Source: Fragilaria crotonensis
Taxonomy: Eukaryota > Bacillariophyta > Fragilariophyceae > Fragilariales > Fragilariaceae
Assembly (NCBI GenBank): GCA_022925895.1
Contig: JAKSYS010000504.1
Location: forward strand, 1 to 47,178
Length of the DNA: 47,178 nucleotides
Direction of reading: 5' to 3'
In this document: positions 10,696-22,860 of the stretch, piece by piece
How positions within the stretch are numbered: position 1 is the stretch's first letter
How the letters are laid out: the number at the start of each line of letters is the position of its first letter
The notes under the pieces: generated by a model
The model's input: only the letters and a program-made list of their open reading frames with translations
The model's database searches: none
What the model was told of the DNA's origin: nothing
Translations under genes and position numbers: made by a program

Positions 10696-12129
10696 ATGCG
10701 TTGCATTATTGACCCATCGCAAGTGGTGAAGATGATTAAATACCAAGGAGATGAGCTTATTCGACAAGAGCAGGCACAGAACACTAATGACAGCGTTGAC
10801 ACTCCACCCTTGCAATCAACCTCCAAGGATTGTCACAATGACTCGGACATGTGGGACGTTGATTCATCATATCATGGCACAGAATACTCGTATGCTGCCA
10901 AAACCGACATCACAACGGCGACAGGCGCGACTCGTATTGTAGCCAATCGAGATCGATACTCACCTTCATCATCGAAAAAGAAGCGCTCAAAAGCAGAGCA
11001 ATTTAGAGTACTGGAGCAGATCAAGGGGCCGAGGGTGGATATTGGCACCAAACAAAACATGTTTTACGACGACAGCTCAGCTGGAAGCAGTATCTTGGGT
11101 GAACCCGAAATCAAAATACGCAAAAAGGATCTGCCGCCGGGAGTGCAATTGAATGACGATGGCTGTGGAATCGTGTTTGCTGTATGCGCTACTGACGAAC
11201 TAGCGGGGCTGCGAAAAGAATATGACCGTGCCCTCCACCTCAAGATGAAAGCCCAGATGGGCAGCTTTTTTCGTGGGCATTACCTGAAACATTTTCCCGA
11301 CTCTCCGATTCCGGATTCGTTGGAACTTACAAGATCGAATTCTTCGAAAGCCTACTTCCAACATTGACTGACGATTCCGCTGTGGTACTAAACGTCAATT
11401 ACGGTGACTACGTCCATTCGAACCCCATTCAAATGATGGTAGATGATTCAGAATTCATGGATCTTGGCATCACAGGATCTCTGGGCTTATTCAAACGGTT
11501 CGAAGTTAATGCATCAGGGCAGCGGCTCAAGAGTCCCAACCATTACAAGGTTCTGCTCAATCGTCGATCTGGAGTACCACTGGCGGTGTGCGCCTTGAAA
11601 TCTCCATATGGATCACCTGTGGTAAGGATTTTTGCCGTCAAGCAGCGAATCCTCGGTCAAAACCAGCTGCAACGACCAAACACTTGGGCCTTGCATGGTG
11701 TGACACCTACCCGCTTTATGCATGGGCTGAGTTTTCGATGGAAGGTGAATTCCCAATCCCGTGCGGTATTCAATGTACATGTCCAGCGGTGCGAATGGCT
11801 GCTTTGAAGCCGAACCTAGTTACCGCGCATTTCATCGGACGATTGGCTCGCCTGAGCTAATGGTAATGGGTCGGACGGAGACCGAGCGTGAGCTGCGTGG
11901 ATGCGCGTTGATATCCCTACAGCAGTCAACGGATAGTGACGACCACCACTTTGCAGTATCGATATCGCGTGGCATTGACCCGGCTCTCATGTTATGTCTT
12001 GCTTCTATAGTTGACGAAACTATGGAGAACGATATGCGTGTCAAATGCAAGCTCGTCTCGGGTAAATCGAAGTTATTGGGGGGAGCCATAAGTTTGCCAC
12101 AGCTCCGGCGACCAAATCATAATTTATAA
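10696..12129 (+). CDS. Unrecognised protein with disordered N-terminus and conserved-looking C-terminal domain
   Basis: Frames covering 10570-11367, 11364-11807 and 11761-12129 read as one protein if single A residues lost from short A runs near 11332, 11663 and 11773 are allowed for. The start is uncertain: ATG at 10570 and 10696 are both open. 10696 is chosen because it avoids the divergent gene (MRCIIDPSQVVKMIKYQGDE). The first ~130 residues are polar and Ser/Asp/Lys-rich. Then comes a globular part with KIEFFESLLPTLTDDSAVV, VVRIFAVKQRILGQ, WCDTYPLYAWAEFSMEG, GSPELMVMGRTE and SISRGIDPALMLCLASIVDE. The beta-rich C-terminal half recalls a Tubby/LURP-type fold only vaguely; I would not assign it. 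It is convergent with TFIIF beta, 102 bp apart. Confidence 0.6.
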
Positions 12130-12231
12130 GCGTGTTCGCCATTTCTTGGCAGGAAAGCAATGTTCCAACACTTTGTCTAATTCAGCTATTAAACATTTAG
12201 TGGGAATGGATATCGTTGTGTTGAGTACGCA

Positions 12232-13029
12232 TTACTTCTCTGCTTGAAACTCTGGTTTCAGCTGCCACATATTCTTGTGCTCTCCGCTTCGATGATAGTC
12301 TCCTATATCGCTCAAGACGGCACGTAATTCCTTTTCTGATTTACCCGATTCCTCCTTGAGTTGCTTAACAGTCCAAAAGGGTTGTACTGTGAATAATTCG
12401 AATACAACGGATCTCGTGGGAACATCTTGATACTTTCGTTTTCGATCATTTTGCACATCCAAGGGTGTATCTTCTTTGTTCTTGAGACCAAAGGCTTGGA
12501 CAGCCGACCCAAAACCGTGATTTTTAGCCAACGATTTGCGAACTGAGAGTTCAGTGGCTTCAACTTGTTTCACGAATCGAGTATTGTTGACAGCTGCATC
12601 CAAGAGACGAGTTTTGGCAAACTTACGGTAGCGAGGATCATTCTGAGATGCCTGTAAGTTGGCAGACCGACTCACTGTGCCATGAATGGTCACTGTACCA
12701 TCCTTGTTCCTTGAAAAGGGATATAGATTGGGGACCTTCTTGGTCATGGCCTCCATGGTGTAATGGAGAGGGATTTCAGCTGATTCCACGAGGGACTCCT
12801 CGCATTCAATGGAGAGTGACGGTTTAACTGCAGTACCGTTCATTTTCCCACCTTTCGTAAACACTAGCTCACCGAGAACTGTGCCTTCTGGGACATCCTT
12901 CCAGACTGATGCCAGCTTGTTGGGTACTCTAATCATCCACATATCGTTCTCCAACGATACAACCGAAGTCTTTCCCAGCGTCAGGAGAGGGTCAATAGCG
13001 TTAGTTCCCTTCTTTTGTGTGTCAGTCAT
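12232..13029 (-). CDS. GTF2F2: Transcription initiation factor IIF subunit beta (RAP30)
   Basis: The 265-aa intact single-exon gene encodes the small TFIIF subunit, which joins TFIIF alpha to escort RNA polymerase II into the preinitiation complex in the nucleus. The N-terminal dimerisation region is seen as MWMIRVPNKLASVWKDVPEGTVLGEL, read here in two parts (MWMIRVPNKLAS; VWKDVPEGTVLGEL). The middle has the NLYPFSRNKDGTVTIHGTV strand pair. The C-terminus is the winged-helix DNA-binding domain: VVFELFTVQPFWTVKQL followed by EKELRAVLSDIGDYH and HKNMWQLKPEF, matching the family pattern of a Trp-x-x-Lys-x-Leu helix and an N-x-W-x-LKPE end. Length is typical. ATG 13029 is the only start that keeps the N-terminal strand. 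No frame breaks. Confidence 0.92.
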   Translation of the reverse strand: MTDTQKKGTNAIDPLLTLGKTSVVSLENDMWMIRVPNKLASVWKDVPEGTVLGELVFTKGGKMNGTAVKPSLSIECEESLVESAEIPLHYTMEAMTKKVPNLYPFSRNKDGTVTIHGTVSRSANLQASQNDPRYRKFAKTRLLDAAVNNTRFVKQVEATELSVRKSLAKNHGFGSAVQAFGLKNKEDTPLDVQNDRKRKYQDVPTRSVVFELFTVQPFWTVKQLKEESGKSEKELRAVLSDIGDYHRSGEHKNMWQLKPEFQAEK

Positions 13030-13385
13030 CGTTAAGCTTTGATTCCAAAGGGAAGGAAAGGGAGAAGAGGGTTGTTGTTCAGTGCTTCAGCGTCAAGTCC
13101 ACAATTTGATTTGACTGTCAATATGCTCAGACCCTTCAGTCTTCAGTGTAGAGTCCATCACCCTGTCTCGGTCAAGGAGTCCTACGAGAGGGTAGTCCGG
13201 AGCACTCAACAACGGAACTGTACGAGTACCTTACTGTACAAATTGGTACTTGTACTGCGTACTGAGCACTCCATTGTACTGTAGTACTACTTTACTGTAT
13301 AAAAACATGCTGCTGAACCTTTTTCTGCTGTACCGGTACCGGTACTCGGAGCTCCGAGTCGGAACTCTGAGCTCGGCGTATCTGT
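13030..13385. other. TFIIF beta upstream region with palindromes
   Basis: This holds the promoter of the TFIIF beta gene. Position 13344-13359 is a 16-bp perfect palindrome (ACTCGGAGCTCCGAGT), preceded by ACCGGTACCGGT. Many GTAC-rich short repeats are present. The region ends at the target-site duplication of the MULE-type element. Confidence 0.5.
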
Positions 13386-13395
13386 ATCTCAAATC
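13386..13395. repeat. Left target-site duplication of the 13.2-kb transposon
   Basis: ATCTCAAATC directly precedes the left terminal repeat and is repeated exactly at 26604-26613, right after the right terminal repeat. Ten bases fits the 8-11 bp duplications made by MULE transposases. Confidence 0.85.
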
Positions 13396-13577
13396 GAGAT
13401 TTTCCAGTCTTTAGGCAGTCATCGCATGTTTTTTCCAGTCTTTAGGCATGAAGGCATTTCTGGTCATTTCAGATTTATATCGTATACATTGTGTGTATAT
13501 CCATTAACACCGAGCATGGCATACATGATTTCACGCAAGGCATGCCCAGCAATCTGTTTCGTGCTATACAACAATGT
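13396..13577 (+). repeat. Left terminal inverted repeat
   Basis: Aligns to the reverse complement of 26423-26603 over its whole length with scattered substitutions and small gaps. Inside it, TTTTCCAGTCTTTAGGCA occurs twice in the same direction (13400-13417 and 13431-13448), 31 bp apart, likely transposase-binding sites. Confidence 0.85.
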
Positions 13578-14465
13578 GTAAAGTACATAATGTACTCCAA
13601 GTAGAAAGTACCACCACTGACATAATTCGCAGTCGTAGTGCTTCATGGCTTTCAGTGAAAACGTAGCACGTAGTAGTCTCTAGTATCTTCCAGCACGTGT
13701 GATTGTGGAGGACGATTACTACAATATCTGGTACAAATCCATGTACGGCACTACGGTAGATGAAGCTCAAAAACAGCAACACAATCGAGGAACACACTAT
13801 GAACAACCGGAGGGAGCGAGGAGAAAGAACAACAGCAAATGATACTACACAAAGAAAGAGCAACAACAATACAACTGCAGAAAGAAGAAGAAGAACCAGG
13901 GAAATAAGATGAAGATCAACAGCTATGTGTAACTTGTGCACAAAGCAACACTGAGTCCCAATCAAAGAGCTCGGTTTTGAGCACCATCCCTGACACTGTT
14001 GCAACTGGACCATATAGCGGTTGAGTTGACACTGCAATCAAATCTTCAGCTTTTCAATACTACAAGACAACAATGCAAATTCATTTTGGCATGCATTCTG
14101 ATCCGGTATTTGATCACACAAGGCAGGTTTGGTTTTTGGCATATTGGGCAGCAATCGCCGTGCCGAAAAATTCTTGGAACAGAAGAGTTGCCTTTGAGAT
14201 GATATCGATTTTGAAATCCCCTTTCTACATGGCTAGCGAGATCAGGCTTGGATTTGTGATAATCCTCGCTCCTTTCTTTCCTGCATTTTTTTTGGGGGAG
14301 TGAAATCAGTTCCCCAGCCACCAGCAAGTCATGTACCGCGTGCAAAAAATACACATTGAGGCAACGCGCCGGAGAGGAGGTAAGCCCTCAGTTAAGAAGT
14401 TTGTTGTTTGTCAATTTTCTTGTTTTTCACTAACATCCGATGAAGTCTTAGTTCTAAAATTTAGT
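13578..14465. other. Left subterminal region, no clear gene
   Basis: This lies between the left repeat and the MULE transposase stop. A 157-codon hydrophobic open frame (14037-13564, -) is mostly low-complexity Leu/Val and is not supported. A short frame at 14354-14046 (-) has a CPIC motif but nothing more. No gene is called. Confidence 0.4.
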
Positions 14466-16402
14466 TCAATTGCGGCTCCCAAAGTTAGAAACAAGGGATG
14501 TTGCATATTTCATTGCCTTGTCAATATTCTGTTGATATTGGTACTGCGTGTTTGGTTTTGGGCAAGTGGACATGCGATGACCAACAATTCCACAACCCCC
14601 ACATTGACCTGCTGTGCTGTTCCCTGATGTGGTGTAACGTTTCATTTTGGGTCGTCCAGCTCTTGCCCTGCCTTTTGGAAGGGCCAACTCCCGAACTTCT
14701 AGGTTGCCCATGGTTGATAAGTCACCATCCAGCCTGGTTGTGTTCATGTACATATTTTCCACTGTTGTTGCATGGTACAATGTGCAGTACCAGTTTGGGT
14801 TGTTGGGTTCAAGGTCTGCATTTATTATCAAGGCCATCGCATGATAGCATGGCATTCTCCGTTCCTCTGTCCAGCGACAAGGACACTTACAGGTAAAGCT
14901 TTCACTGTTGACTTCAACATCCACTGTGACAATTGATGCCATCCCAGGTGGTCCAGCGGTTGCAGGAGACACTGCCACCTGCCCTCTCCAAGAATGTCCA
15001 TTTTGCGATACCACAGTGGTCCTCAGTTTCCTGGCATCATCAATTGTTCTCGTATGTTTCTTTGATGCATAGTTGGTGAGTTCTTGCCCCTTTTGGATCC
15101 AATGTTGAGCTTTGACTTTTGCTTCATGGGATTTCCTCAGACTGCGTCCAATGATACCAGCAACCATTTCAGTGATGGGACAAGCCCTCTCGCTGAGGAT
15201 AGCACTATTTGTGTTTTCTGCAGCATTATTGGTCACCTTTCCATGTCGGCATCTTGGCGGCTGCTGGTCCAAAAAGGCAACTGTAACAAATTGCTGTTTG
15301 TGCCTCTCAAGCCAGTCTGCAGCATCATTGTTCTCCTTCCGAATGAAATCCAAACAAGCATTGTAATTTGCCTCTGTCCTTGCTTTTGCAAGATGAGATG
15401 CTATAAATAACTCAGTCTTCTTTCCGATTGAAGCATGAGTTTTGCAATTTGAAGCAAGATGCTTTGCGCATCTTGAGAAACTTATGTTTCTATCTCGGAG
15501 GTGATCTTGGAAAGCATTGGATTGAATGCCTTTGTCATAGTCAGCAACAAAAACGTCAATATTGGGGAAGTCGTCAGTGATGTGCCTAACAAACCATGTC
15601 CAGTTATCCTCATTCTCCACGTCAACAATAGATAATGCAAGGAGGACAATTTCATTGTTTCCATCAAATGCAACTGCAAGCAACAATGTTTGCTGAAAAT
15701 GGCCTCCTTTGGAAAATGTTCCATCTGCTATGACAATGCGAATACAGCCACATTCCCATGCCAGTTTTGACGTTGACAATGCAACATAACAACGATGGAA
15801 TTGCGCAAGGGTGGGTCTCCATGGGCAACTGATTGTTTGAAAGTATACCGAAGCCCCAGAATCGGCAATTCTCAAGTTGTTAAGGTAACTCTCAAGTATA
15901 AAATACTGTCCAAGATGATGCTCAATACGGGATGCACCTTTGTTGAAACAATGTTGTAAAGTTGTCCACGCTTCAAATTGATACCAGACTGTGCCTTTGC
16001 CATTTCTGCAAGCTGTTTTGCATTTCCACCTTTCTTGTTAGGAAGGAAACCACCTATCTCTTGAAATGCTCCTTGCAGTACCCGTTTATTGTAATTCTTC
16101 AACCTTAAACTTGAGGGGTCTCCAGACAAGCAGGTGTGGTCCAAAACTTCAGATCTCACCTTCCACATCATCGAAAGATCCTCTCCTTCTTCCTTTCTCG
16201 CAATTACTTTGAAACAACAATTGTTTTCTGACCCAGGAGTGTGTGATGCACATCGGAGTGTTAGTCTTGTTGTATTAGATGTTTGCACTCTGCAGGCTTG
16301 TTGTCTAGACTCATTAAACACGACCATAGCAGCAATTACTTCATCTTTTGATGAAAACACCTTATCAAGGAATGACTCAGCATTGTGGTCCATGGTTGTC
16401 AT
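14466..16402 (-). CDS. MULE (MuDR-type) transposase with SWIM and CCHC zinc motifs, one frame break
   Basis: Mutator-like transposases cut and paste DNA with an RNase H-fold DDE centre. From ATG 16402 (the upstream open frame begins only with GTG) the protein has an N-terminal Cys/His DNA-binding region (residues ~40-150), then the catalytic domain with Asp in CIRIVIADGTF, Asp in VFVADYDKG and Glu in VTNNAAENTNS, plus the family's C-x-x-H helix (RCAKHLASNC). A SWIM zinc finger (TCKCPCRW ... MPCYHAMAL) and a C-terminal zinc knuckle (CGGCGIVGHRMSTC) follow. One base is missing near 15925; homology resumes immediately (IEHHLGQYFILESYLNNL). Total about 645 aa, the usual size. It reads towards the left terminal repeat. 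Confidence 0.88.
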
Positions 16403-17825
16403 GATCAGGTACAAGATATCCACAGCAGTTTTGATTTATTTGTATCAACAACTTTTTTCCCTGTTGTTGGGGGGCTTCTGATATTTTTGGGAAGTTCCCG
16501 ATGGTTCCCTCCCAAATAGATACGGTCAACAGCAGTACAACAATAGCATCACATACTGAGCTGACAGGGAAATCCACCTTGCCGTGCCCTTTTTGTGGGT
16601 ATAAATGAGATAAGTACATTGATAAGCAATAATCATTCACGCCAATCTTCATGTCCACCACCCAGTTTACTGTTCCTCCTATTTTGTTAAGCCCAAACCA
16701 GGCAGGACCCAACTAGAGAGTGAGATGACAAAAGATAAAAGATATCAAGAAGTCATCTATCATCATGACATGCTGATTCTCTTTTAATATATTTGTCTGC
16801 AGTACATTCAACGACTGTCATGCTGTCATCTGATTTTTGTGTTGATTGACTCTACTTGCTCAGAGTGCAGTATGAACCTTTCAGCAGCAGTGTAATTGTG
16901 GTCAGACTTGCAACCATGATCATGAAATGGTATTCTGGTCATGGCAGGCATAATAGCTGTGGTTGTTAAAGCATGCAACACATGCATAACCAGTGATTGG
17001 TCCACTAGTCTGTTTATCCGCCATTGGTGATAACTCCTAGTGTGAGGAATTGCAGCAGCCAGTGCAGTAAGTCAGCTCTCCTTCTTGTTGCCGTGCAGCT
17101 GCTGCTGTTATTGGAGTATGAGAACTTTCAGCCCATTCCTGATTCCACTTTGGCACATACAACTCTAGGCACAACAGAAGAAATGCCTTGGCTGTCAGTG
17201 TAGACCATTCACTCAATGGTTTAATCACCCTGTTATCAATGTACAATTTGTGTCCAACCACTTCCCTTGCAAGACAATCCAAAACTCTTCATATGCTGGC
17301 CTTGAATGGATAGAACCCCTCATTCCCATGATACTCTGCAAGCAGAATTCCCGGTTTGTAACAGCTAGTATATTACCTGTGGTAATATCAGAGAGCAGCA
17401 GGGTTTATGACAATCAGGAGAATTAGAACCTGCTTGAAGCACAAGCACCAGTTGCTGTTGTGCTTTTGTAGCTGGAGAATCTTCAATACTAAGTCAATAC
17501 AACAGCACCATCCTTTGCTCCACGCTACGAATCAAGAACCCTGCGATCGTCGTCGGTGTTGGGCAATGTTCAAAAACGTCAACAGGAAGATGGGTAGCAA
17601 CACTTTTGTACGTGGGCAATACACGCAGCTGGCCAAGAGCATCATTCATTGGGGAAGTGGTGCACTGCTTGCAGAAACAATTGCATGTACAAAAAAACAT
17701 AATTTGTAACAAAATTTTACAAAATTGTAGACTGGACGTGACAAGAAAATGTGGGTGTAAAACCCGCCGTCTGATGAGACAATCTCTCAACCAAATTGAA
17801 TCTCTCTCTGTTATCTTGACGGTAG
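16403..17825. other. Transposon interior, nothing recognised
   Basis: This AT/TG-rich stretch has only short open frames (for example 16712-16377 and 17282-17037, both -) with no family match that I can see. It is probably decayed repeat sequence. Confidence 0.4.
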
Positions 17826-19377
17826 TTGGCCACAGGGCTGGGTAGAAAGAATGCCATGGCGTTGTCAAGTCGCTCCATGTCCCTAACAGAAATGATTATG
17901 GAATCATTTTCAGTATCCTCTTTTCTAAGATATGCTCCATGTTGGAAACAGAATCCTATCCAAACAATAACTGCATCTCAGTCTGTGTTCACTGAATTTT
18001 CTAAACCAAGTCACCAACCGGAGATTGGAGTAACCATGTCCCTGATGGATTGTCTCAAACCATTACCATGCACTCAGCAAAGAATGGTGTCTGATGTTAA
18101 ACAAGTGGCAATGGACGTTCAAATATGGAGAGCCTTTCGATCACAAGAACGGTTACACATAGCCTCCGATGGAGGGTTACACAGCAACTTTGGTACGTTT
18201 GGGTGGGACTTGGCGACATGCGTCTAAACAAATTTTATTGCATGCACAGGTGGCACTGTATTGCCACTGCACTGGTGGCACCGTACACCATGGACGACAG
18301 TAGCAATAGCTTCTGTTCTGCTGCTCTCTTGGATGCTACTACTAGTGAATGGACTGAAGTCACTAGGAAGACCAACACTGGAAGGCCTAGAAGACCTCCT
18401 AGCATGCAGGGATCTACAGAGATATCCCAGGAGGCATCACACGTGAAGGAATGAAGACCTCACAGGTGTAAAACCTACCGGGAAGGTGATTTGAGTCCTG
18501 GTCTTCAGACTTAGATTTGTTGTGTGGAACCTACAGGATGAGGTCTTTTGTTGTCTGATTGGAGAGCTTTAAAAGCTCTCACCAGTGATTGAATGATGAC
18601 TTTACATTTTGTCTAACAAACAGATTAAGCTCACAATACAAGAATCTAGAAAGTGAGTAGAGGTCATCTACTGTCACATTTTGGACAACTTTTTTCGAGA
18701 CAACGCACTGTACGGAAACTACAGTATGGTGATTTAACAAATGTGGGGGTCTGGTTGATGGCCTTTTGATACTGCTAGTTCCACAAGGAGCAAGTTATGC
18801 GGATTTGCTTCTTTGTTACTTCTTATTGTGGCAGTTGCTAGAAATTGGGGTTTGAGATATCGATGTTCTTCTGGATGGCTCAGAGATAGCCTCTCTGCAA
18901 TTTCAAAAGTTTACAAAATGAATCAATGCAGTTGTCTTGCTAGTAGACAAACATTCGGCTCCAATCTTCTCTCAATGATTCCGACGCTTCTGATTGAAAT
19001 ACAACGAATCTTTCATTGGGTGAAAGGACACCAAGATTCCATCAGGTCATACGAACAGCTCCCAAGAGAAGTCAGGTTAATGATCAACGCGGCTTACCTC
19101 GCTACACGGTACCGTCTTCAAGGAAAGTTGAAGCCCATGAGTAATGTTGACAATCATACGGGCACCACAGATATCTATCTCCTCTATCATGGGAAAAAGG
19201 TTGACAGCCCAATACGATGAGTGTATTCGGTTTCACATAAATGGTTATCATTTGAAACAATACATGCAGGAACGCAAAAAATGGGATAAAGACACTTGGA
19301 ACATGATTGACATGGGGAGTTTTGGTCAACATTTCAAACAACTTACCCCTTCGCAGCAGGTATCACATATGAAATAG
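17826..19377 (+). pseudogene. Decayed RNase H-like end of a retroelement polyprotein
   Basis: Broken frames keep the order of landmarks of an RNase H-type domain found in diatom retroelement proteins: RLHIASDGGLHSNFGTFGW (first Asp, 18150-18215), then after a gap FHWVKGHQDS (19010-19040) followed by a Leu-Pro-rich turn and MINAAYLATRY, then SPIR..YDECIRFHINGYHLKQYM (in two overlapping frames, 19195-19270). Stops and frame changes interrupt every part, and about 550 bp near 18250-18810 is unrelated or lost. The parent may be non-LTR or another reverse-transcribing element; no reverse transcriptase core is visible. Confidence 0.55.
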
Positions 19378-21361
19378 TGAGCAATATTGCATATATTGTT
19401 CCTGGAATGGAGTTCATTGACACCATGTGCTCTGTGATGTGAGTACTCTCAGACCAAAGTACTGAGATACACACAAAGGAGGTTTACATAATTCACAATG
19501 CAAGACTGACAACAAAAGTAAATGCATCAGAGGAGGGTGTTATCCACACTGGCATAAAGACTGTTTTTTGAGCAATTCAAGAATTTTCCAACAGGAGGAG
19601 TGAGTATTATGTACTACTTCCTACTAGTACCAATAGAAGTGCTCCAGTCATTTGTTGTGACTGTCAACATGATTGTCACTGTTGGATTCTTCACATGCCA
19701 AGTTGCTATTGCTCATCCACACTCCAAGTCTCTGTTGTAAGATTCAGGATTTTTGAAATGGATTCACTCAAAAAGGTTGTGTCACAATTCATGCGACATT
19801 CTTTACTTCATACTGGAGACTTCAAGCTAGTAGCCATTGGATAAATTTCAACAAATCTTTGAGTAGATCACTGCATCTTAAAACAAGCAGTTGAGATCCA
19901 ATTTCATGGCAATTGGTCAGGCATGATATCATTATGATGTCTGTGGTAAACTTGTTGACAAAGATATTTGTTCTGAGGCTCCAGAAGATGCAAATCCTCA
20001 ACAGTCTTGGCAGTGAAGAGACCGCACATTCCAGATACTGTGAACCTGCTGATGTGATGCATGGTATTGACCACCCTCTTTGTATTGGATTCATGCTAGA
20101 TCACTTGACGGTGTTTTGGCACAAGTGATAGTAGGTTTTTTGGCTTGGAGCAACAGTCACTCCAATCAAGCAAACTAAGTGGTGACACAATGTGGGTTAT
20201 TGTCTTGCAGCACATATCTCAGATTTGCCTTCTGCCACAAAATACACCAGCAAGGCAACCACCACTTTCCTAGCCAAAATTGCAAAAGGAGAGGAAGATG
20301 CTACACAAGAAATGGTGCTCCTTACCCGCATGGAAGGAGAAGAAGAAAGTTTTGAGTGCAACAATGATTCAGCAGGTGCATCCATTGACGCGTATAGGAG
20401 ACAAAATGGAAAATATTCCAGGTTTAACAACAACAACAACAACAACTTGCTGTGCATCTCCCACAACATTGCCACACCCCTCCTGCAATGTAGGCAAATT
20501 GACAAGAGAAGTAACACAAATTAATGATTTGATGCCATTCAGACATAGCAATTGTATTGCAGAGAAGATGGCATCGGCACCAAACATGGAGCTCCTCAAA
20601 GGAAAGAAGCACCCATTGCTTCTCCTGCTGTTTCTACTGGAAAGTGAGAAATGCCGAGTACCGGTAGAATGAAAGTTGGTAAAGGTAAAACTGTGGAAAG
20701 GGGCTTGACCCATCTTTCTCACAAGCACCAGCTGCTGGCTGCTGTGACAGCTACAACAGCAGCAAAGAAGAAGGCAGCTAAGTGAAAGAAGAAGGTTGGT
20801 GCATCATCTGACAAGCAAAATGTGCTATTGGAGGAATTAAAAGTCCAATACATGAAAGTAGGAACAAAGATGGATGCTTATCTAAGTGACAACACTGATG
20901 ATGAAGACTACGTTGCCAAGGTACGCAAAACTGTAGACGTTTAATTCAAGATACTATGAAAACAAGCCTATCAGCAAGTTGCGGTTGTCATTCTCTCTAC
21001 GCACAAAACTTGTCTACAAATGGAGGTTCACAAGACAGAGAATAAGATTTCCATGGATGTAACTGAGGCAGTATTTTGAGTGTTGTAATCATATAAGAAC
21101 AAGTTGAGCCTGCATCTTGCAGGAGAAAAGCTCAGTCTGAAGAAGTTGGGAACCACTGCTATTTTATTATTGCAATTACTGTGGATGTTGTTGAAATCAC
21201 AAGTTCTTGAAGGTTTTACCTGGTGATTGCTCTGTGGACTCAAATAATAGTGACATTGCATTCTTTTCAAAGTTTCAATATCCATGTTAGCAAAAATTTT
21301 GAGAAGACAGTTTTGAGAGAACTTGTTTGATCACACAATTTGACCAACAAGGATCATAGAG
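19378..21361. other. Transposon interior with short coding relics
   Basis: A (CAA)n microsatellite lies near 20426-20446. Around 20700-20930 (+) a broken frame reads KRGLTHLSHKHQLLAAVTA and later LLEELKVQYMKVGTKMDAYL, which looks like former coding sequence. I do not recognise the family. Confidence 0.4.
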
Positions 21362-21975
21362 TTGCACACAAAAGGTGATGTCCATAGGATCAGAACTCAA
21401 GAATTGGAAGATTGTTTAGCTTCTAATTATGCTGTCGCCCGCTATTGTAGGGTTCAATACAAAGGACCTGCAGCACACTCCTTTAATCATACCAACTTAA
21501 ATGATCATGGAGTTGAGGTGGACGTGGCTGCTGAAGTTGAAGTGGATGTGGCTGCTGAAGTTGAGGAGGAGAGTCCTATTGAAGTTCCAATAGTTTTAAT
21601 GTTGAAGATGCATCAAATTTTTGCGCGCAGGGTTTTGGTGTGGATGATGATAACAAACCTACCCCAGGATGAGGACAACATTGAAGACTCTGATTTTTCT
21701 TTGGCTGGGGTGAGATGACTCTAGATGAAAGGAGGAAAGCTGCTTTGAGCTGATCCAAACATCTCAAATTCAATATTGATGATCCTCCTCCCTTGAAGCA
21801 TCCATCCCACTCTGTCAATCAGTTGATTGATGCACTCAATAGTCACACACAGGCTTGCTCCAGTCCTGGGTGGGTGAAGTGTCTTGACAAGAGCGTGTCT
21901 GTTTGGACGAACCAATGGATATGCCTAGGATGGATGTTTGTTCCAAGAAAACCCCACCCAATGTTTGCTTAAATC
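21362..21975 (+). pseudogene. Decayed piggyBac-like transposase fragment
   Basis: The 3' part (21781-21972) reads VNQLIDALNSHTQACSSPGW, KCLDKSVSVWTN and ICLGWMFVPRKPHP, matching the first conserved block of piggyBac-derived DDE_Tnp_1_7 proteins (catalytic Asp in C-x-D-E-S, then W-x-N and PRKPHP). Here the residue after the Asp is Lys rather than Glu and a stop follows. Upstream, 21362-21718 is an acidic open frame with an imperfect VEVDVAAE duplication that may be its N-terminus. No later catalytic block is visible, so it is dead. Confidence 0.6.
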
Positions 21976-22519
21976 CATTCCAGGACCAATGTTGCTCACC
22001 ATTTCACATCATACAGCACTCTTATGGATACGTAGACACAACAACACTGCATTTTGCTTAATTGATGCCAGCACCATAAGCATCACCAACTTCAGCAGCA
22101 AGAAACGGTATTGATGCACTCTTCACAACTAGCTACCTTTTGATTCCCTAAGAATTCAGTTCAATCTGCTGTAATGTGCGCTCCAATGAATCATATGCCA
22201 AGTCAATTCCATCTTCAGTTACTCTTTAGTCTCTGAAATGACAAACAATCAGTATTGTCATCAGTATTTGTCCTTCTAAAGAATGTAGGACAATCTTTAG
22301 CATTCACAGTCAATAGGAAACGACCATCACTATAGTTTTGCCGCTATTTACGGACCCCAAAATCAGGGCAATGTTGCCAATGAGTGCCCAAAAGACTTGT
22401 AACTTGTTGACATTGTCAAATTGCAGCACAGCAAGTTACACAGTGTGCCAACATGGATTACAGAGACATGAATTATACATGAGTCCCCAGGAAGGGAAGC
22501 CGCAGGAGGGGTTGGGTTG

Positions 22520-22860
22520 TAGTGGAAGTGGTAGTGGTAATGGTAGCGTTACTGTTACTGTTAGTGATACTGTTAATGGCAGTGGTAATGTTTATGGTAG
22601 TGGTACTGTTAATGGTAGTGGTACTGTTCATAGTAGCGGTACTGTTAACAGTACAAAGCGGTACTGTTTATGGTTTTGCCAGTGGTACTAGTACTGGAAA
22701 GTAGTAGCACATCCACAGTAATCTGGTAGTGGTACTGCTACAGTAGAGGTAGTTGTACAGTACTGGTACTGGAGTACTAGTATCGGTGCTAGTAGCTGTA
22801 GAAGTATACTGCTACCGTTAGTAGTCACGCTACTGTAGCTAGTACTGGTATGGTAAGATC
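22520..22860. repeat. Degenerate GGTAGTGGTACTGTTA-type tandem repeat
   Basis: About 340 bp are built from short GGTAGTGGTA, CTGTTA and AGTACTG units, regular in 22530-22660 and increasingly scrambled after. Any open frame here is repeat translation. Confidence 0.75.

Noticed and set aside
13564-14037. 157-codon hydrophobic open frame on the minus strand
   Set aside because: Leu/Val low complexity opposite an AAC/AGA-rich stretch; no homology or start context.
17037-17282. 81-codon open frame (-) as a transposase piece
   Set aside because: Contains plausible helices, but no motif I can tie to any family.
20426-20446. (CAA)n run as a functional element
   Set aside because: Ordinary microsatellite in decayed sequence.
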